The notes beneath the pieces were generated by a model that worked only from the letters and a program-made list of their open reading frames with translations, had not been told where the DNA came from and did not search any database. A DNA stretch of 64,000 bases from an uncultured cyanobacterium (GTDB lineage: Bacteria > Cyanobacteriota > Cyanobacteriia > Cyanobacteriales > Geitlerinemataceae). Below, in pieces: positions 28,391-36,190 of the stretch (the first letter of the stretch is position 1; every line of letters starts with the position of its first letter). The DNA is taken from NCBI GenBank assembly GCA_937899645.1, contig CALCCD010000005.1, positions 1 through 64,000 of the forward strand, read 5' to 3'. Made by a program: the position numbers and the translations under genes.

Positions 28391-28675
28391 CTATCCAGCA
28401 ATTGAGGCGGCTAGGAACGCGCCCGCGAGCAGCAGCAAGGGGCGCAGCCAGCGCATGACGATCGCGGTGTGGCTGGGGAAGTCGGATTCAGTGTCGATCG
28501 CGACGGTGTTGTAGGGAATGCCGCGATATTTGAGGGCGTGGGGTGTGGGTGTCGCCGGGAGGGGCTGGGAGATTTGAAAGTCGAGGCCGCGATAGCGTCC
28601 GGTGATGTTGCTTTCGGGTGCGTCGATCGTGGCGATCGAGGTTTGGTACGGCGTGCTGCGATAGGTGAGTTTCAT
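28391..28675 (-). CDS. DUF4278 small protein with C-terminal membrane helix
   Basis: A 94-residue protein. Residues 1-60 carry the DUF4278 pattern: MKLTYRSTPY at the N-terminus, then ITGRYRGLDFQI, then a second strand LKYRGIPYNT. A hydrophobic helix near 74-92 (WLRPLLLLAGAFLAASI) probably anchors it in the membrane. The frame is open to 28834, but the ATG at 28675 gives the canonical MKLTYR start. The family is restricted mainly to cyanobacteria and has no known function. Confidence 0.82.
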   Translation of the reverse strand: MKLTYRSTPYQTSIATIDAPESNITGRYRGLDFQISQPLPATPTPHALKYRGIPYNTVAIDTESDFPSHTAIVMRWLRPLLLLAGAFLAASIAG

Positions 28676-28923
28676 GAACAAAGGGGCGCGGATGGGTTGG
28701 GCTTTCTTCTGGTATAGCAAGGTATTCGGGTGGCTGATGCGAGCGGGGCAGATTACTTTCGGGAAGCGGGCCATAGCAATCATCGATTGGGTTGAGACAC
28801 CGAGTACTGGAGACCGCGTTTCGACTCCGCTCAACGCTCATTGAGGTTTTTGGCGAATGTCCTAAGCAAATTGGGTTTGGCTATAAAATTTGAAAAATAG
28901 CAATTTCTCAGATACGCCATTTC

Positions 28924-28929
28924 GGAGGT
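28924..28929 (+). promoter_or_regulatory. Strong ribosome binding site before a GTG start
   Basis: GGAGGT lies 6 nt ahead of the GTG at 28936. This is one of the best Shine-Dalgarno matches in the window and shows that the broken frame behind it was, or is, a translated gene. Confidence 0.75.
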
Positions 28930-28935
28930 GTCATC

Positions 28936-29429
28936 GTGAGTCGTGGTATGGAACGCGATCGACAAGATCGGGCAGAAACTCCCATCGACGAGTTGAGCAG
29001 ATCTCGGCGCGACCTGGCGTATGGCATGGATTGCCTCGTGCCGGGGTTTTATCTCTGGTTTGGGCGACTCTCGATCTGTTTGGGCGGCTGCGAAGCGGAA
29101 GAGGACTATCCGGGGACGGTTCACGGGGGTGCGGGAATGGCGTTGGTGTTGCCGCACTATCGAATTTGGACGACGTATCGGGGGGATTACGATCCTCGAT
29201 AAGCATGCTTTAGATGGAATCGATCGAATCAAAGCGAAGACGTTACCGGCGGCGGAGTTCGATGGACTGCTGTTGGCTGCGGGGGATCGTCAGATTGGGA
29301 GCGCTCCGGCGAAAGGGAGGCGAGTCAAAGTTTGGTGGACGCACGATCTATATTCGGCAGATCGAGGCGATCTACAGTCCCGATGGGTTAGTGGCGATTA
29401 CGGCGTACCACCTGGAAAGCGAAGGCTAG
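28936..29429 (+). pseudogene. Unknown gene broken by two +1 frameshifts
   Basis: Three overlapping frames join into one protein if two single bases are removed. The first frame starts at GTG 28936 behind a strong ribosome binding site and stops at 29200-29202. The second continues the sense with ILDKHALDGIDRIKAKTL and LLLAAGDRQIGS. The third gives GGRTIYIRQIEAIYSPDG and ends at TAG 29427-29429. The likely extra bases are one G in the six-G run at 29180-29185 and one T in TTT at 29331-29333; removing both gives a continuous 163-residue protein containing KVGGRTIYIRQ. I do not recognise the family. It may be a true pseudogene or an assembly error in homopolymers. The Roc-COR gene starts 33 bp downstream. 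Confidence 0.65.
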
Positions 29430-29462
29430 AATTGGGGGCGATGGTTTACATAGGGTGAGGCG

Positions 29463-31388
29463 ATGGCGGGCTGGTTGCGGCGGCTGGCGGATCGGACACG
29501 GCGAATCGGATATCGGACGCCGCCGGAGGTGCTAGCAAAGATTCGCGAAGCGGAAAGGACGAAGGCGACAGAACTCGACCTGAGTTTTTCAAGCTTAAAA
29601 GAAATTCCCGAAGAACTCTCTCGCCTGACGAATCTCACAGAGCTGAATTTGTCGCAAAATCAGCTAACGGAAATCCCGGAGCATCTCTCTCGCCTGACGA
29701 ATCTCACATTGCTGTATTTGTCGGGAAATCCGATCGTCACGCCCCCGATCGAAGTCTGCGAACAGGGCCTCGACGCCATCCGCGGCTACTACCGCCAACG
29801 CAACGAAGAAGGAACCGCCAAACTCTACGAAGCCAAACTCCCGATCGTCGGTGAAGCCGGAGCGGGCAAAACCACCCTCGCCCAAAAGATCCAACACCCC
29901 GACTACAAACTCAGCAAACTCCCCAGCACCGAAGGCATCGATATCCTGCGCTGGCAGTTTACCCACCCCGACGGCTCCCCATTCCGCGTCAACATCTGGG
30001 ACTTTGGCGGCCAAGAGGTTTACCACGCCACCCACCAATTTTTCCTAACAAAGCGCTCCTGTTACGCCCTCGTCGCTGACAACCGCAAAGAAGACGACAA
30101 CCTCTTCTACTGGCTCAGTATCCTCGAACTCCTCGCTGACGATAGCCCCGTCCTGATTGTCAAAAACGAGAAAGGCGATCGCGCTCGCGACCTGAACGAA
30201 AACAAACTGCGCGGCGAATTCCCGCAGCTAAAAGACAGCCTCGCCACCAACTTCGCCACCGATCGCGGCTTTGCAACCCTGCTGGAGCAAATTCGCCACC
30301 AGCTCAGCACCCTGCCCCACATCGGCGACGAACTCCCGAAAACCTGGGTGCGCGTCCGCGAAGCCCTAGAGGGCGATCCGCGCAACACGATTACTCTCGA
30401 CACCTACCTCGAACTTTGCGAGGAAAACGGCTTTAAGCAGCGTAAAGACTCGCTCCAGCTTGGACAGTATCTCCACGACCTCGGCGTCTTCCTCCACTTC
30501 CAAGACGACGACCTGCTCTGCAAAACCATCATCCTCAAACCCACCTGGGGAACCGACGCCGTCTACAAAGTCCTCGATAACGACACCGTCGTTCAGAATC
30601 AAGGCTGCTTCAGTCGCCAAGACCTCGACGCCATCTGGTCGGACGAGCAGTACACCGGCCTGCGCGGCGAACTGCTGCAACTGATGATGAAATTTCAGCT
30701 CTGCTACGAGCTGCCCTACCGGAAGTCTTCTAATCGTCAGAGGCACTACATCGCCCCCCAACTCCTCAGCCCGAATCAGCCAAAATATCACTGGGAAGAC
30801 AGCGATAACCTCATCCTGCGCTATACCTACGAGTTCATGCCCAAAGGCATCCTCACCCGCTTCATCGTCGCGCTCCACGAGTTCATCGTCAGAGAACCCG
30901 ATAACCCGCAAGTTGTCTGGCGGACCGGCGTTCTGCTCGAACGCAACAACACCCGCGCCGAAGTGAGCGAGTTTTACGAAAAGCGCGAAATCAAGATCCG
31001 TTTGCAAGGAGAAAACAAGCGCGGATTGCGGGAAATTATCGCCCACGAACTCCAGAAAATTCACGACAGCTTCCACCGCCTGAAAGTCAAACAGCTCATC
31101 CCTTTCAACTGCAACACCTGCAAGCCGAGCCAGACGCCGCATATGTACGACCTCAAGCGCCTCGAACGCCGTCTTGCGAAAGGGCAACTGACGGTTGAGT
31201 GCGACGAGAGCTACGACGATGTTGACGTGCGCGGCTTAATCGACGATTCCTTCGGCGATCGACCAGTCAAAGAGTACCGCGACCCGAAAACGGGCAAAGT
31301 CGTGCAGATTTTCATGGGAGATGACACATACCAAAGCCATTCCGGCAGCGGTGATAACGTTGGCCGCGATAAACGCACCAACACCTAA
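29463..31388 (+). CDS. LRR-Roc-COR GTPase (ROCO protein)
   Basis: A 641-residue ROCO protein. Two to three leucine-rich repeats span about residues 36-95 (LTNLTELNLSQNQLTEIPE). The Roc GTPase domain follows, with the P-loop GEAGAGKTT at 130-138, the switch-II motif DFGGQE at 180-185 and the NKxD-like region near VKNEKGD. The COR domain covers about 290-560. The C-terminal end carries a Cys pair (NCNTCKP) and a tail rich in Gly, Ser and Asp (GSGDNVGRDK), which resembles short motifs at the ends of other bacterial conflict or signalling proteins. ROCO proteins are dimeric GTPase switches; the partner here is unknown. It may once have followed the frameshifted gene in an operon. Confidence 0.93.
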   Translation: MAGWLRRLADRTRRIGYRTPPEVLAKIREAERTKATELDLSFSSLKEIPEELSRLTNLTELNLSQNQLTEIPEHLSRLTNLTLLYLSGNPIVTPPIEVCEQGLDAIRGYYRQRNEEGTAKLYEAKLPIVGEAGAGKTTLAQKIQHPDYKLSKLPSTEGIDILRWQFTHPDGSPFRVNIWDFGGQEVYHATHQFFLTKRSCYALVADNRKEDDNLFYWLSILELLADDSPVLIVKNEKGDRARDLNENKLRGEFPQLKDSLATNFATDRGFATLLEQIRHQLSTLPHIGDELPKTWVRVREALEGDPRNTITLDTYLELCEENGFKQRKDSLQLGQYLHDLGVFLHFQDDDLLCKTIILKPTWGTDAVYKVLDNDTVVQNQGCFSRQDLDAIWSDEQYTGLRGELLQLMMKFQLCYELPYRKSSNRQRHYIAPQLLSPNQPKYHWEDSDNLILRYTYEFMPKGILTRFIVALHEFIVREPDNPQVVWRTGVLLERNNTRAEVSEFYEKREIKIRLQGENKRGLREIIAHELQKIHDSFHRLKVKQLIPFNCNTCKPSQTPHMYDLKRLERRLAKGQLTVECDESYDDVDVRGLIDDSFGDRPVKEYRDPKTGKVVQIFMGDDTYQSHSGSGDNVGRDKRTNT

Positions 31389-31426
31389 AACTCCAGCAAA
31401 CTCATGTAAATTTCATCCGAGCTGAG

Positions 31427-32029
31427 ATGCTACAGACCGCAGAACGATTCGCCACACTCACCATTCCGATCGCTCTCAAACTCCACGTCACCCCCGAGCA
31501 GTTCGTCGCGATCGCCGCCCACAACCGAGACATCCGCCTCGAACGCGCCGCCACAGGAGAACTCACCGTGAACCCACCCACCGGCGGCGAAACCGGCCAC
31601 CGCAACTCTAAACTCGGGCTCGTCCTCGGTATCTGGTGGAGCAACGCAGGCGAACCCGGACTGACCTTCGACTCCTCCACGGGCTTCACGCTGCCCAATG
31701 GCGCGGTCTTTTCGCCCGACGCCTCCTGGGTGAGTGCCGAACGCTGGGAATCCCTCACGCAACAGCAGCGCGACACCTTCCCGCCCATCTGTCCGGACTT
31801 CGCGATCGAGCTGCGATCCAAGTCCGACACGCTCAAGCCCCTGCAAACCAAGATGCGCGAATATATCATTAACGGCACGCGGCTGGGCTGGCTGCTCGAC
31901 CCGCAGAATAAAACCGTCGAGATCTACCGCGCCAACGGCGAAGTTGAAATCCTCTCAAATCCAGCGGAAGCCTCGGGAGAAGACGTACTGCCGGGATTCA
32001 CGCTGAAGCTCTCGCGGATTTGGGGATAG
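31427..32029 (+). CDS. Uma2 family protein (DUF820, PD-(D/E)XK-like)
   Basis: A 200-residue member of the Uma2/DUF820 family, which adopts a restriction-endonuclease-like fold. Family features are the N-terminal VTPEQFVAIAAHNRDIRLER, the strand with SPDASWVSAERW, FAIELRSKSDTLKPLQTKM with the putative active-site Glu, and LGWLLDPQNKTVEIYR. The family is hugely expanded in cyanobacteria, and nuclease activity is only predicted. It is 38 bp after the Roc-COR gene on the same strand, and converges with a second Uma2 gene just 9 bp beyond its end. Confidence 0.9.
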   Translation: MLQTAERFATLTIPIALKLHVTPEQFVAIAAHNRDIRLERAATGELTVNPPTGGETGHRNSKLGLVLGIWWSNAGEPGLTFDSSTGFTLPNGAVFSPDASWVSAERWESLTQQQRDTFPPICPDFAIELRSKSDTLKPLQTKMREYIINGTRLGWLLDPQNKTVEIYRANGEVEILSNPAEASGEDVLPGFTLKLSRIWG

Positions 32030-32038
32030 GCCGCAACA

Positions 32039-32617
32039 TCAAATCGCCAGCGACGTATCCTCATAAACCTCGCCCAGCGCCAGCGCCAAATCCACACAAC
32101 CCAACTGCACCGACGCCTCCGAATTCTCGCCATACACCTGCCGCGTCCACGCCCCCGACCCGCGCCGAAACACCTCAACTTCCATCCGCTCCGCACTCAC
32201 CAACACGTACTCCTCCAAACTCCCCAACGTCCGGTAGTCCGCGAACTTCTCCATCCGATCGAACGCCGCCGTCGATGGCGACAACACCTCGATAATCAGC
32301 TTCGGATGCTCGATATAGTGCTGCTTCGACTGACCGTCACTATCGCGATCGTCGCAAGTCACCGCTATATCTGAGTAATAAAACGAGTTCGCCGCCGCGA
32401 CCCGCACTTTCATATTTTCCGAAAACGCGCGACACCCCGAACCGCGCAAGTGCATCCATAGGTTGCCGAACAGGTTGCCCGTGATGATGCTGTGAGCGCG
32501 CGTTCCGCCCGACATGGCGAACACTTCCCCGCCGCGATACTCGTGCCGCACCGGACTCGCTAGCTCGCTCGCGAGGTATTCATCCGGGTGAATGTAAATG
32601 GGGTCGTTAGCCAGCAT
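32039..32617 (-). CDS. Uma2 family protein
   Basis: A 192-residue Uma2/DUF820 protein. It shows HPDEYLASELASPVRHEYRG, FYYSDIAVTC (the Asp of the nuclease-like core), LIIEVLSPSTAAFDRMEKFA and YVLVSAERMEVEVFRRGS. It is of the subtype beginning MLANDPIY and is closely similar in layout to the Uma2 gene at 53808-54371 in this window. It lies 64 bp downstream of maf on the same strand. The biological role is unknown. Confidence 0.9.
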   Translation of the reverse strand: MLANDPIYIHPDEYLASELASPVRHEYRGGEVFAMSGGTRAHSIITGNLFGNLWMHLRGSGCRAFSENMKVRVAAANSFYYSDIAVTCDDRDSDGQSKQHYIEHPKLIIEVLSPSTAAFDRMEKFADYRTLGSLEEYVLVSAERMEVEVFRRGSGAWTRQVYGENSEASVQLGCVDLALALGEVYEDTSLAI

Positions 32618-32681
32618 GGCAGTCTCGATCGTGCTGCCTCCAGTGTAGCGACAGTAGCAGTGCGCTCCGATTTCGCCCGGC

Positions 32682-33338
32682 TCAGTTCGTCCAAAGCTGC
32701 TGCGGCGCGTAGCCCAGCTCCACCAGCATCCGGTGTAGCAGCGGCAGACTGAGGCCGATTACGTTCGTGTGGCAGCCCTCGATCTTCTCCACGAACAGCG
32801 AGCCGCGTCCGTCGATCGCAAAACAGCCCGCACAGCCCAGCGGCTCGCCCGTCGCGATGTACGCCTCGATCGTCGCGTCGTCGATGTCCGCGAAATGGAC
32901 GCGCGTCATCGCACAGTTCACCAGCGTCATATTGCGAGCCGTGTCGATCAGCACGTGGCCGGTATGCAGCTCGCCCACATTTCCGCGCATCAGCTTCCAG
33001 CGCGCGATCGCGTCCTCCGGCGAGTCCGGCTTACCGTAGATTGTTCCGTCTAGCGACAATATCGAATCGCAGCCCAACACCAGCGTCGTATCGCGCGGTT
33101 CGCTGCTGGTTTCCAGCGCTGACATCTCGACACTTTTCCGGCGGATGCCCTCGGCGATATGCTCGGCCTTGAGCTGCGCTAGAGTTTGTACGAGCGCGAT
33201 CGGGTTCGCGGACTGCACCTGCGACTCGTCCACATTGCTGGGACAGACGATCGGCTCGAAGCCCGCGTCGCGGAGCAGTTTGCGGCGGGCGGGCGAGGCC
33301 GAAGCCAGGATAAGCAGCGGTCGGACGGGCTGGGTCAT
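32682..33338 (-). CDS. maf: Maf-like nucleotide pyrophosphatase
   Basis: A 218-residue Maf/Ham1-related enzyme that hydrolyses nucleoside triphosphates (dTTP, UTP or modified pyrimidines) to monophosphates, for pool cleansing. The N-terminal [17 protein letters not shown] is the substrate-binding signature; [18 protein letters not shown] carries the catalytic Asp, and [20 protein letters not shown] the family C-terminal motif. It is followed by a Uma2 gene and preceded by psbP, all on the minus strand. Two copies of a 13-bp direct repeat lie just ahead of its start. Confidence 0.94.
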   Translation of the reverse strand: MTQPVRPLLILASASPARRKLLRDAGFEPIVCPSNVDESQVQSANPIALVQTLAQLKAEHIAEGIRRKSVEMSALETSSEPRDTTLVLGCDSILSLDGTIYGKPDSPEDAIARWKLMRGNVGELHTGHVLIDTARNMTLVNCAMTRVHFADIDDATIEAYIATGEPLGCAGCFAIDGRGSLFVEKIEGCHTNVIGLSLPLLHRMLVELGYAPQQLWTN

Positions 33339-33350
33339 GGCGAATGGCCT

Positions 33351-33376
33351 ACCGAGTCAAAACACCGAGTCAAAAC
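33351..33376. repeat. 13-bp tandem repeat upstream of maf
   Basis: ACCGAGTCAAAAC occurs twice head to tail, followed by a partial third copy. It sits in the 70-bp gap between maf and psbP and may be slippage-generated. Confidence 0.75.
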
Positions 33377-33408
33377 ACCGAGTGTAGGACGCCGGGCGGA
33401 GATGACGA

Positions 33409-33960
33409 TTAATACACTTTGAACGACTGGGCGACGACGCGGAGCTGGTCGCCGTCTTTTTCCCAGCGGCGCTCGGGCGTCGAGACGTTCAGCGTAAAGA
33501 GCTGCCCGCGCGAGATGGCTGCGCTGGCCAGATTGTGGCGCTCGCCTTGGGGCAGGGTCACGGCGTACTCGAACAGGTAGTAGGTGTGGTCTTTGGAGTC
33601 GGTGCGCGAGGCGACGCCGACTAGCTCGGCTTCGCGACCCGAATCCGGCGGTGCGATCGCGGTTTTGCCCAGGGTGTTGCCGACTTCGCTCGGTGTGCCC
33701 AGCTCGGAGATCGAGGCGACGCCCTCGGCAGCGGGATTGATGACGACGCTGACGTTCTCACTGCTTTCGATTAGGTCGTGGAAGATTACGTCCGGTGCGA
33801 TATTGGTCGCGTCGATTTCCGTCCAGCCATTGGGATAGAGGAATTCGTAGCCATCGTAGTCGTCGGTGTAATTCTTCAGGCCGCTGGTGGGCGAGGCGGA
33901 GCAACTGCTGAGGACAATCGCCAGGGTCGCACACAGGAAAACCGCGATTCGCTTAAACAT
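33409..33960 (-). CDS. psbP: PsbP-like lipoprotein (CyanoP)
   Basis: A 183-residue thylakoid-lumen lipoprotein. The lipobox ends at Cys20 (IVLSSC), so the mature protein is lipid-anchored. The rest matches the PsbP fold: YEFLYPNGWTEID, VFHDLIESSENVSVVINP-type strands, LGTPSEVGNTLGKTAI, and YLFEYAVTLP near the C-terminus. CyanoP helps photosystem II assembly and is not strictly part of the mature complex. It is followed by maf on the same strand, 70 bp downstream. Confidence 0.92.
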   Translation of the reverse strand: MFKRIAVFLCATLAIVLSSCSASPTSGLKNYTDDYDGYEFLYPNGWTEIDATNIAPDVIFHDLIESSENVSVVINPAAEGVASISELGTPSEVGNTLGKTAIAPPDSGREAELVGVASRTDSKDHTYYLFEYAVTLPQGERHNLASAAISRGQLFTLNVSTPERRWEKDGDQLRVVAQSFKVY

Positions 33961-34112
33961 ATCGAGAAAAAGTTACGAGAAAAACCGGGACAGCAGCAGA
34001 ACGAAGGGCGAGATTCGAGACGCGATCGCGGCGCGCGCGTCAATAACCCGGCCAGAAATTAGGGCTCTGCTCTTGGGATCGTACCCGATCGTGTCGATCG
34101 CGCTCGGGTTTC

Positions 34113-34892
34113 TTAGGTGGCGTCGGTCGAGCTGGGGGTGGCGGCGGTGGCATCAGTATCTTCTGCTTCGCTGGCCGGGTGGGCGTCGATCGCGCCTTGG
34201 CAGTCCGTCACGCTGGCCCGCTCGCCCATGGCTTCGACGAGAGCATCGTAGGCGTCGCGGTGGAGATCGAGGGTCGATTTCGCCTGGACGATCGCCCAGC
34301 GCTCGCGCTGCTGACCCGCTAGCGGTGCGAACTTCAGCACCCGCAGCATCGACTGGAGCTGGGCTCTGTCATTTTCGCCACCGATCGCCCGTTCGTAAAA
34401 TAGCTCCTCCGCCGCGATGCCCGCCATCAGCACCATCGCCGCGCGATCGACCCAGCGCCGGGAGATCGTTGCTTCGGGACTGACCGCTGAGGGGACACCG
34501 CCGCGATCGAGGGTGGCCACCTGCTCGCGAAACGACGACTCGAGATCGAAGCGGACGCCGCCGTCTCCGGGTTGACCCTGGCGCAGCGACTCCCAGGCGT
34601 CGAGCGCGTAGCCTTCGATCGGGATCTCGAACAGGTGCGCCATCAGAAAGTGTCCGGCTTCGTGGCGCAGAATCCGCTCCTGGCGATCGGGGCTGCGTCC
34701 GGTGAGGCGATCGCGGATGGCGCGGGTGACTTGGCCGTCGGCGAGGAAGGTGTCGAGCCCGATCGCGCCGAGCAGCGCGAAGGCGAGGCTGGCGGTCAGG
34801 TAGGGCGACAGGTCGAGGACGGGCAGCACCAGGCTGGAGAAGACGAACAGGCCGACGCCGATGGCGATGAGGTTGAGCGAGCGGTTATCCAA
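34113..34892 (-). CDS. M41-like membrane metalloprotease without AAA domain
   Basis: A 259-residue protein related to the protease domain of FtsH. Two hydrophobic helices lie at about residues 5-25 and 29-48, then the zinc motif HEAGH at 77-81 (RHEAGHFLMAHL). A helical domain follows with RAAMVLMAGIAAEELFY and ERWAIVQAKSTL. No AAA ATPase module is present, so it is either an independent protease or a subunit. The frame is open to 35174, but that part overlaps the TPR gene. TTG at 34892 (read as MDNRSLNLIAIG) gives the N-terminus seen in related cyanobacterial Zn-dependent proteases, although its ribosome binding site is weak. It is the last gene of the ComFB/TPR unit. Confidence 0.8.
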   Translation of the reverse strand: MDNRSLNLIAIGVGLFVFSSLVLPVLDLSPYLTASLAFALLGAIGLDTFLADGQVTRAIRDRLTGRSPDRQERILRHEAGHFLMAHLFEIPIEGYALDAWESLRQGQPGDGGVRFDLESSFREQVATLDRGGVPSAVSPEATISRRWVDRAAMVLMAGIAAEELFYERAIGGENDRAQLQSMLRVLKFAPLAGQQRERWAIVQAKSTLDLHRDAYDALVEAMGERASVTDCQGAIDAHPASEAEDTDATAATPSSTDAT

Positions 34893-34944
34893 GAATCTAT
34901 GGGGGTGAGGTCGAGATCGCGGTGAGGTCGAGATCGCGGTGGCC

Positions 34945-36105
34945 CTAACCGACGACTTCGGTTTGGAACCATTCGCGATCGCGCAGGGAGGCGAGCAGCG
35001 CATCGGACTGGGCGACGACGCGCAGCTCCGGGCGACTGACGAGCGCGGCGCGCAGCTCTTCGATCGCCCGATCGTCATAGCCGACGCTTGCGAAACAGCA
35101 TGCCTTACCGTAACGGGCTTCGGGGCAATCTGGCTGCACTTCCAGGGCGCGATCGAAGGCCGCGATCGCCTCATCGAAGCGCTGCAGCCGTACGAATAGA
35201 GCTCCGCGCGCGCAGTGGGGCAGCGGCGCGCTCGGCTCGATTTCGATCGCTTTGTCGTAAGCCGTTAGGGCTTCGGTGTAGCGCTCCTCGCGCTCGAGCT
35301 GCTTGGCGCGATCGAGGTGGTAGTCGAGCAAATCGTCGAGGGTTTTATGGGCGTCGGTCAGAGTTTGACGCGCCGAAAGTGCCATTGAGACCATTTCCTT
35401 GAGGCGCTGCTCGTCTTCGGTACTTGTGGGCGGCTCTGGCGAGGGCGGTTCGTCGGTATGGCCCGTTGGATTCGGCGGATTGGAGCTGACGAAGTCGGAG
35501 ACTGGCTGAGGCGGGGCGCTGGTGGGCGCGCGATCGAAGTCGGGTGCGGAAGGGCGATCGGATTCGGGCGAGTGCGTTGCGGGCAGGTACTCGCGCTGGA
35601 GTTCGGCCTGCGGATTCGTTGGCAAGTTGGCGGTCTGCAAGTTAGCGGTCTGCAAGTTGGCGGCCTGCAATTGCGCGCGCAGTTCGGCCTGTAGTTCAGT
35701 CTGCAATTCGGCCCGCAGCTCCTGCTGTAGTTCGTCGCGCAAGTCGTCGCCAAAGCGCCGCTCGACTTCATCAACTAACTGCGCGATCGCCGAAGAGCGA
35801 AACAGCCACACCAGCAGCACCACCAAAAATGGCGAGGCAATCAGAAATATCAGCAGCGTATTCAGCAGTCGGATCGTTACGCCGAAGTTCCGCGAGACGG
35901 ACTCATCGACCTCTCGCTCGATAATTCTCTCGATCTCGACGCGTTCGATCTCGACACTTTGAAGCGCGGGATCGACAGCGCCCGATGGTGCGACCTCGGC
36001 TGGCGGAGTCGGTGAAAAATCCAGAGCATCTTGGGCGGGCGCGGGCGCAGCGAGGGCGGCGGCCAGACCGGCGGCAGACAGCAGTAACTTAAGCGATGGC
36101 TTCAC
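34945..36105 (-). CDS. Membrane TPR protein with coiled coil
   Basis: A 386-residue protein. It has a signal peptide at residues 1-24 (LLLSAAGLAAALAAPAPAQ), a transmembrane helix at about 80-102, a Gln/Glu/Leu-rich coiled coil at about 105-165 that includes a 5-residue repeat (ANLQT), a Pro-rich linker, and TPR units from about 265 to 345. The last segment (RVVAQSDALLASLRDREWF) is the capping motif seen at the end of many cyanobacterial TPR proteins. The frame is open to 36519, but the upper part overlaps the preceding gene. GTG at 36105 (VKPSLKLLL) starts the signal peptide. It is 85 bp downstream of another TPR gene and 52 bp upstream of the M41-like gene, so probably in an operon. Confidence 0.78.
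   Translation of the reverse strand: MKPSLKLLLSAAGLAAALAAPAPAQDALDFSPTPPAEVAPSGAVDPALQSVEIERVEIERIIEREVDESVSRNFGVTIRLLNTLLIFLIASPFLVVLLVWLFRSSAIAQLVDEVERRFGDDLRDELQQELRAELQTELQAELRAQLQAANLQTANLQTANLPTNPQAELQREYLPATHSPESDRPSAPDFDRAPTSAPPQPVSDFVSSNPPNPTGHTDEPPSPEPPTSTEDEQRLKEMVSMALSARQTLTDAHKTLDDLLDYHLDRAKQLEREERYTEALTAYDKAIEIEPSAPLPHCARGALFVRLQRFDEAIAAFDRALEVQPDCPEARYGKACCFASVGYDDRAIEELRAALVSRPELRVVAQSDALLASLRDREWFQTEVVG
35627..35671. repeat. 15-bp triplicate in the coiled coil
   Basis: Three near-identical 15-bp units (TTGGCGGTCTGCAAG and variants) encode ANLQT repeats on the minus strand within the coiled coil of the membrane TPR protein. Confidence 0.8.
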
Positions 36106-36190
36106 GAGAGAGCCCCCATCGGGCGAGGTTGGCGATCGGGCAAAGGAGCGTTGGCCTGCACCTCGACGAAGGCAATCAGGCGACGCGTCC

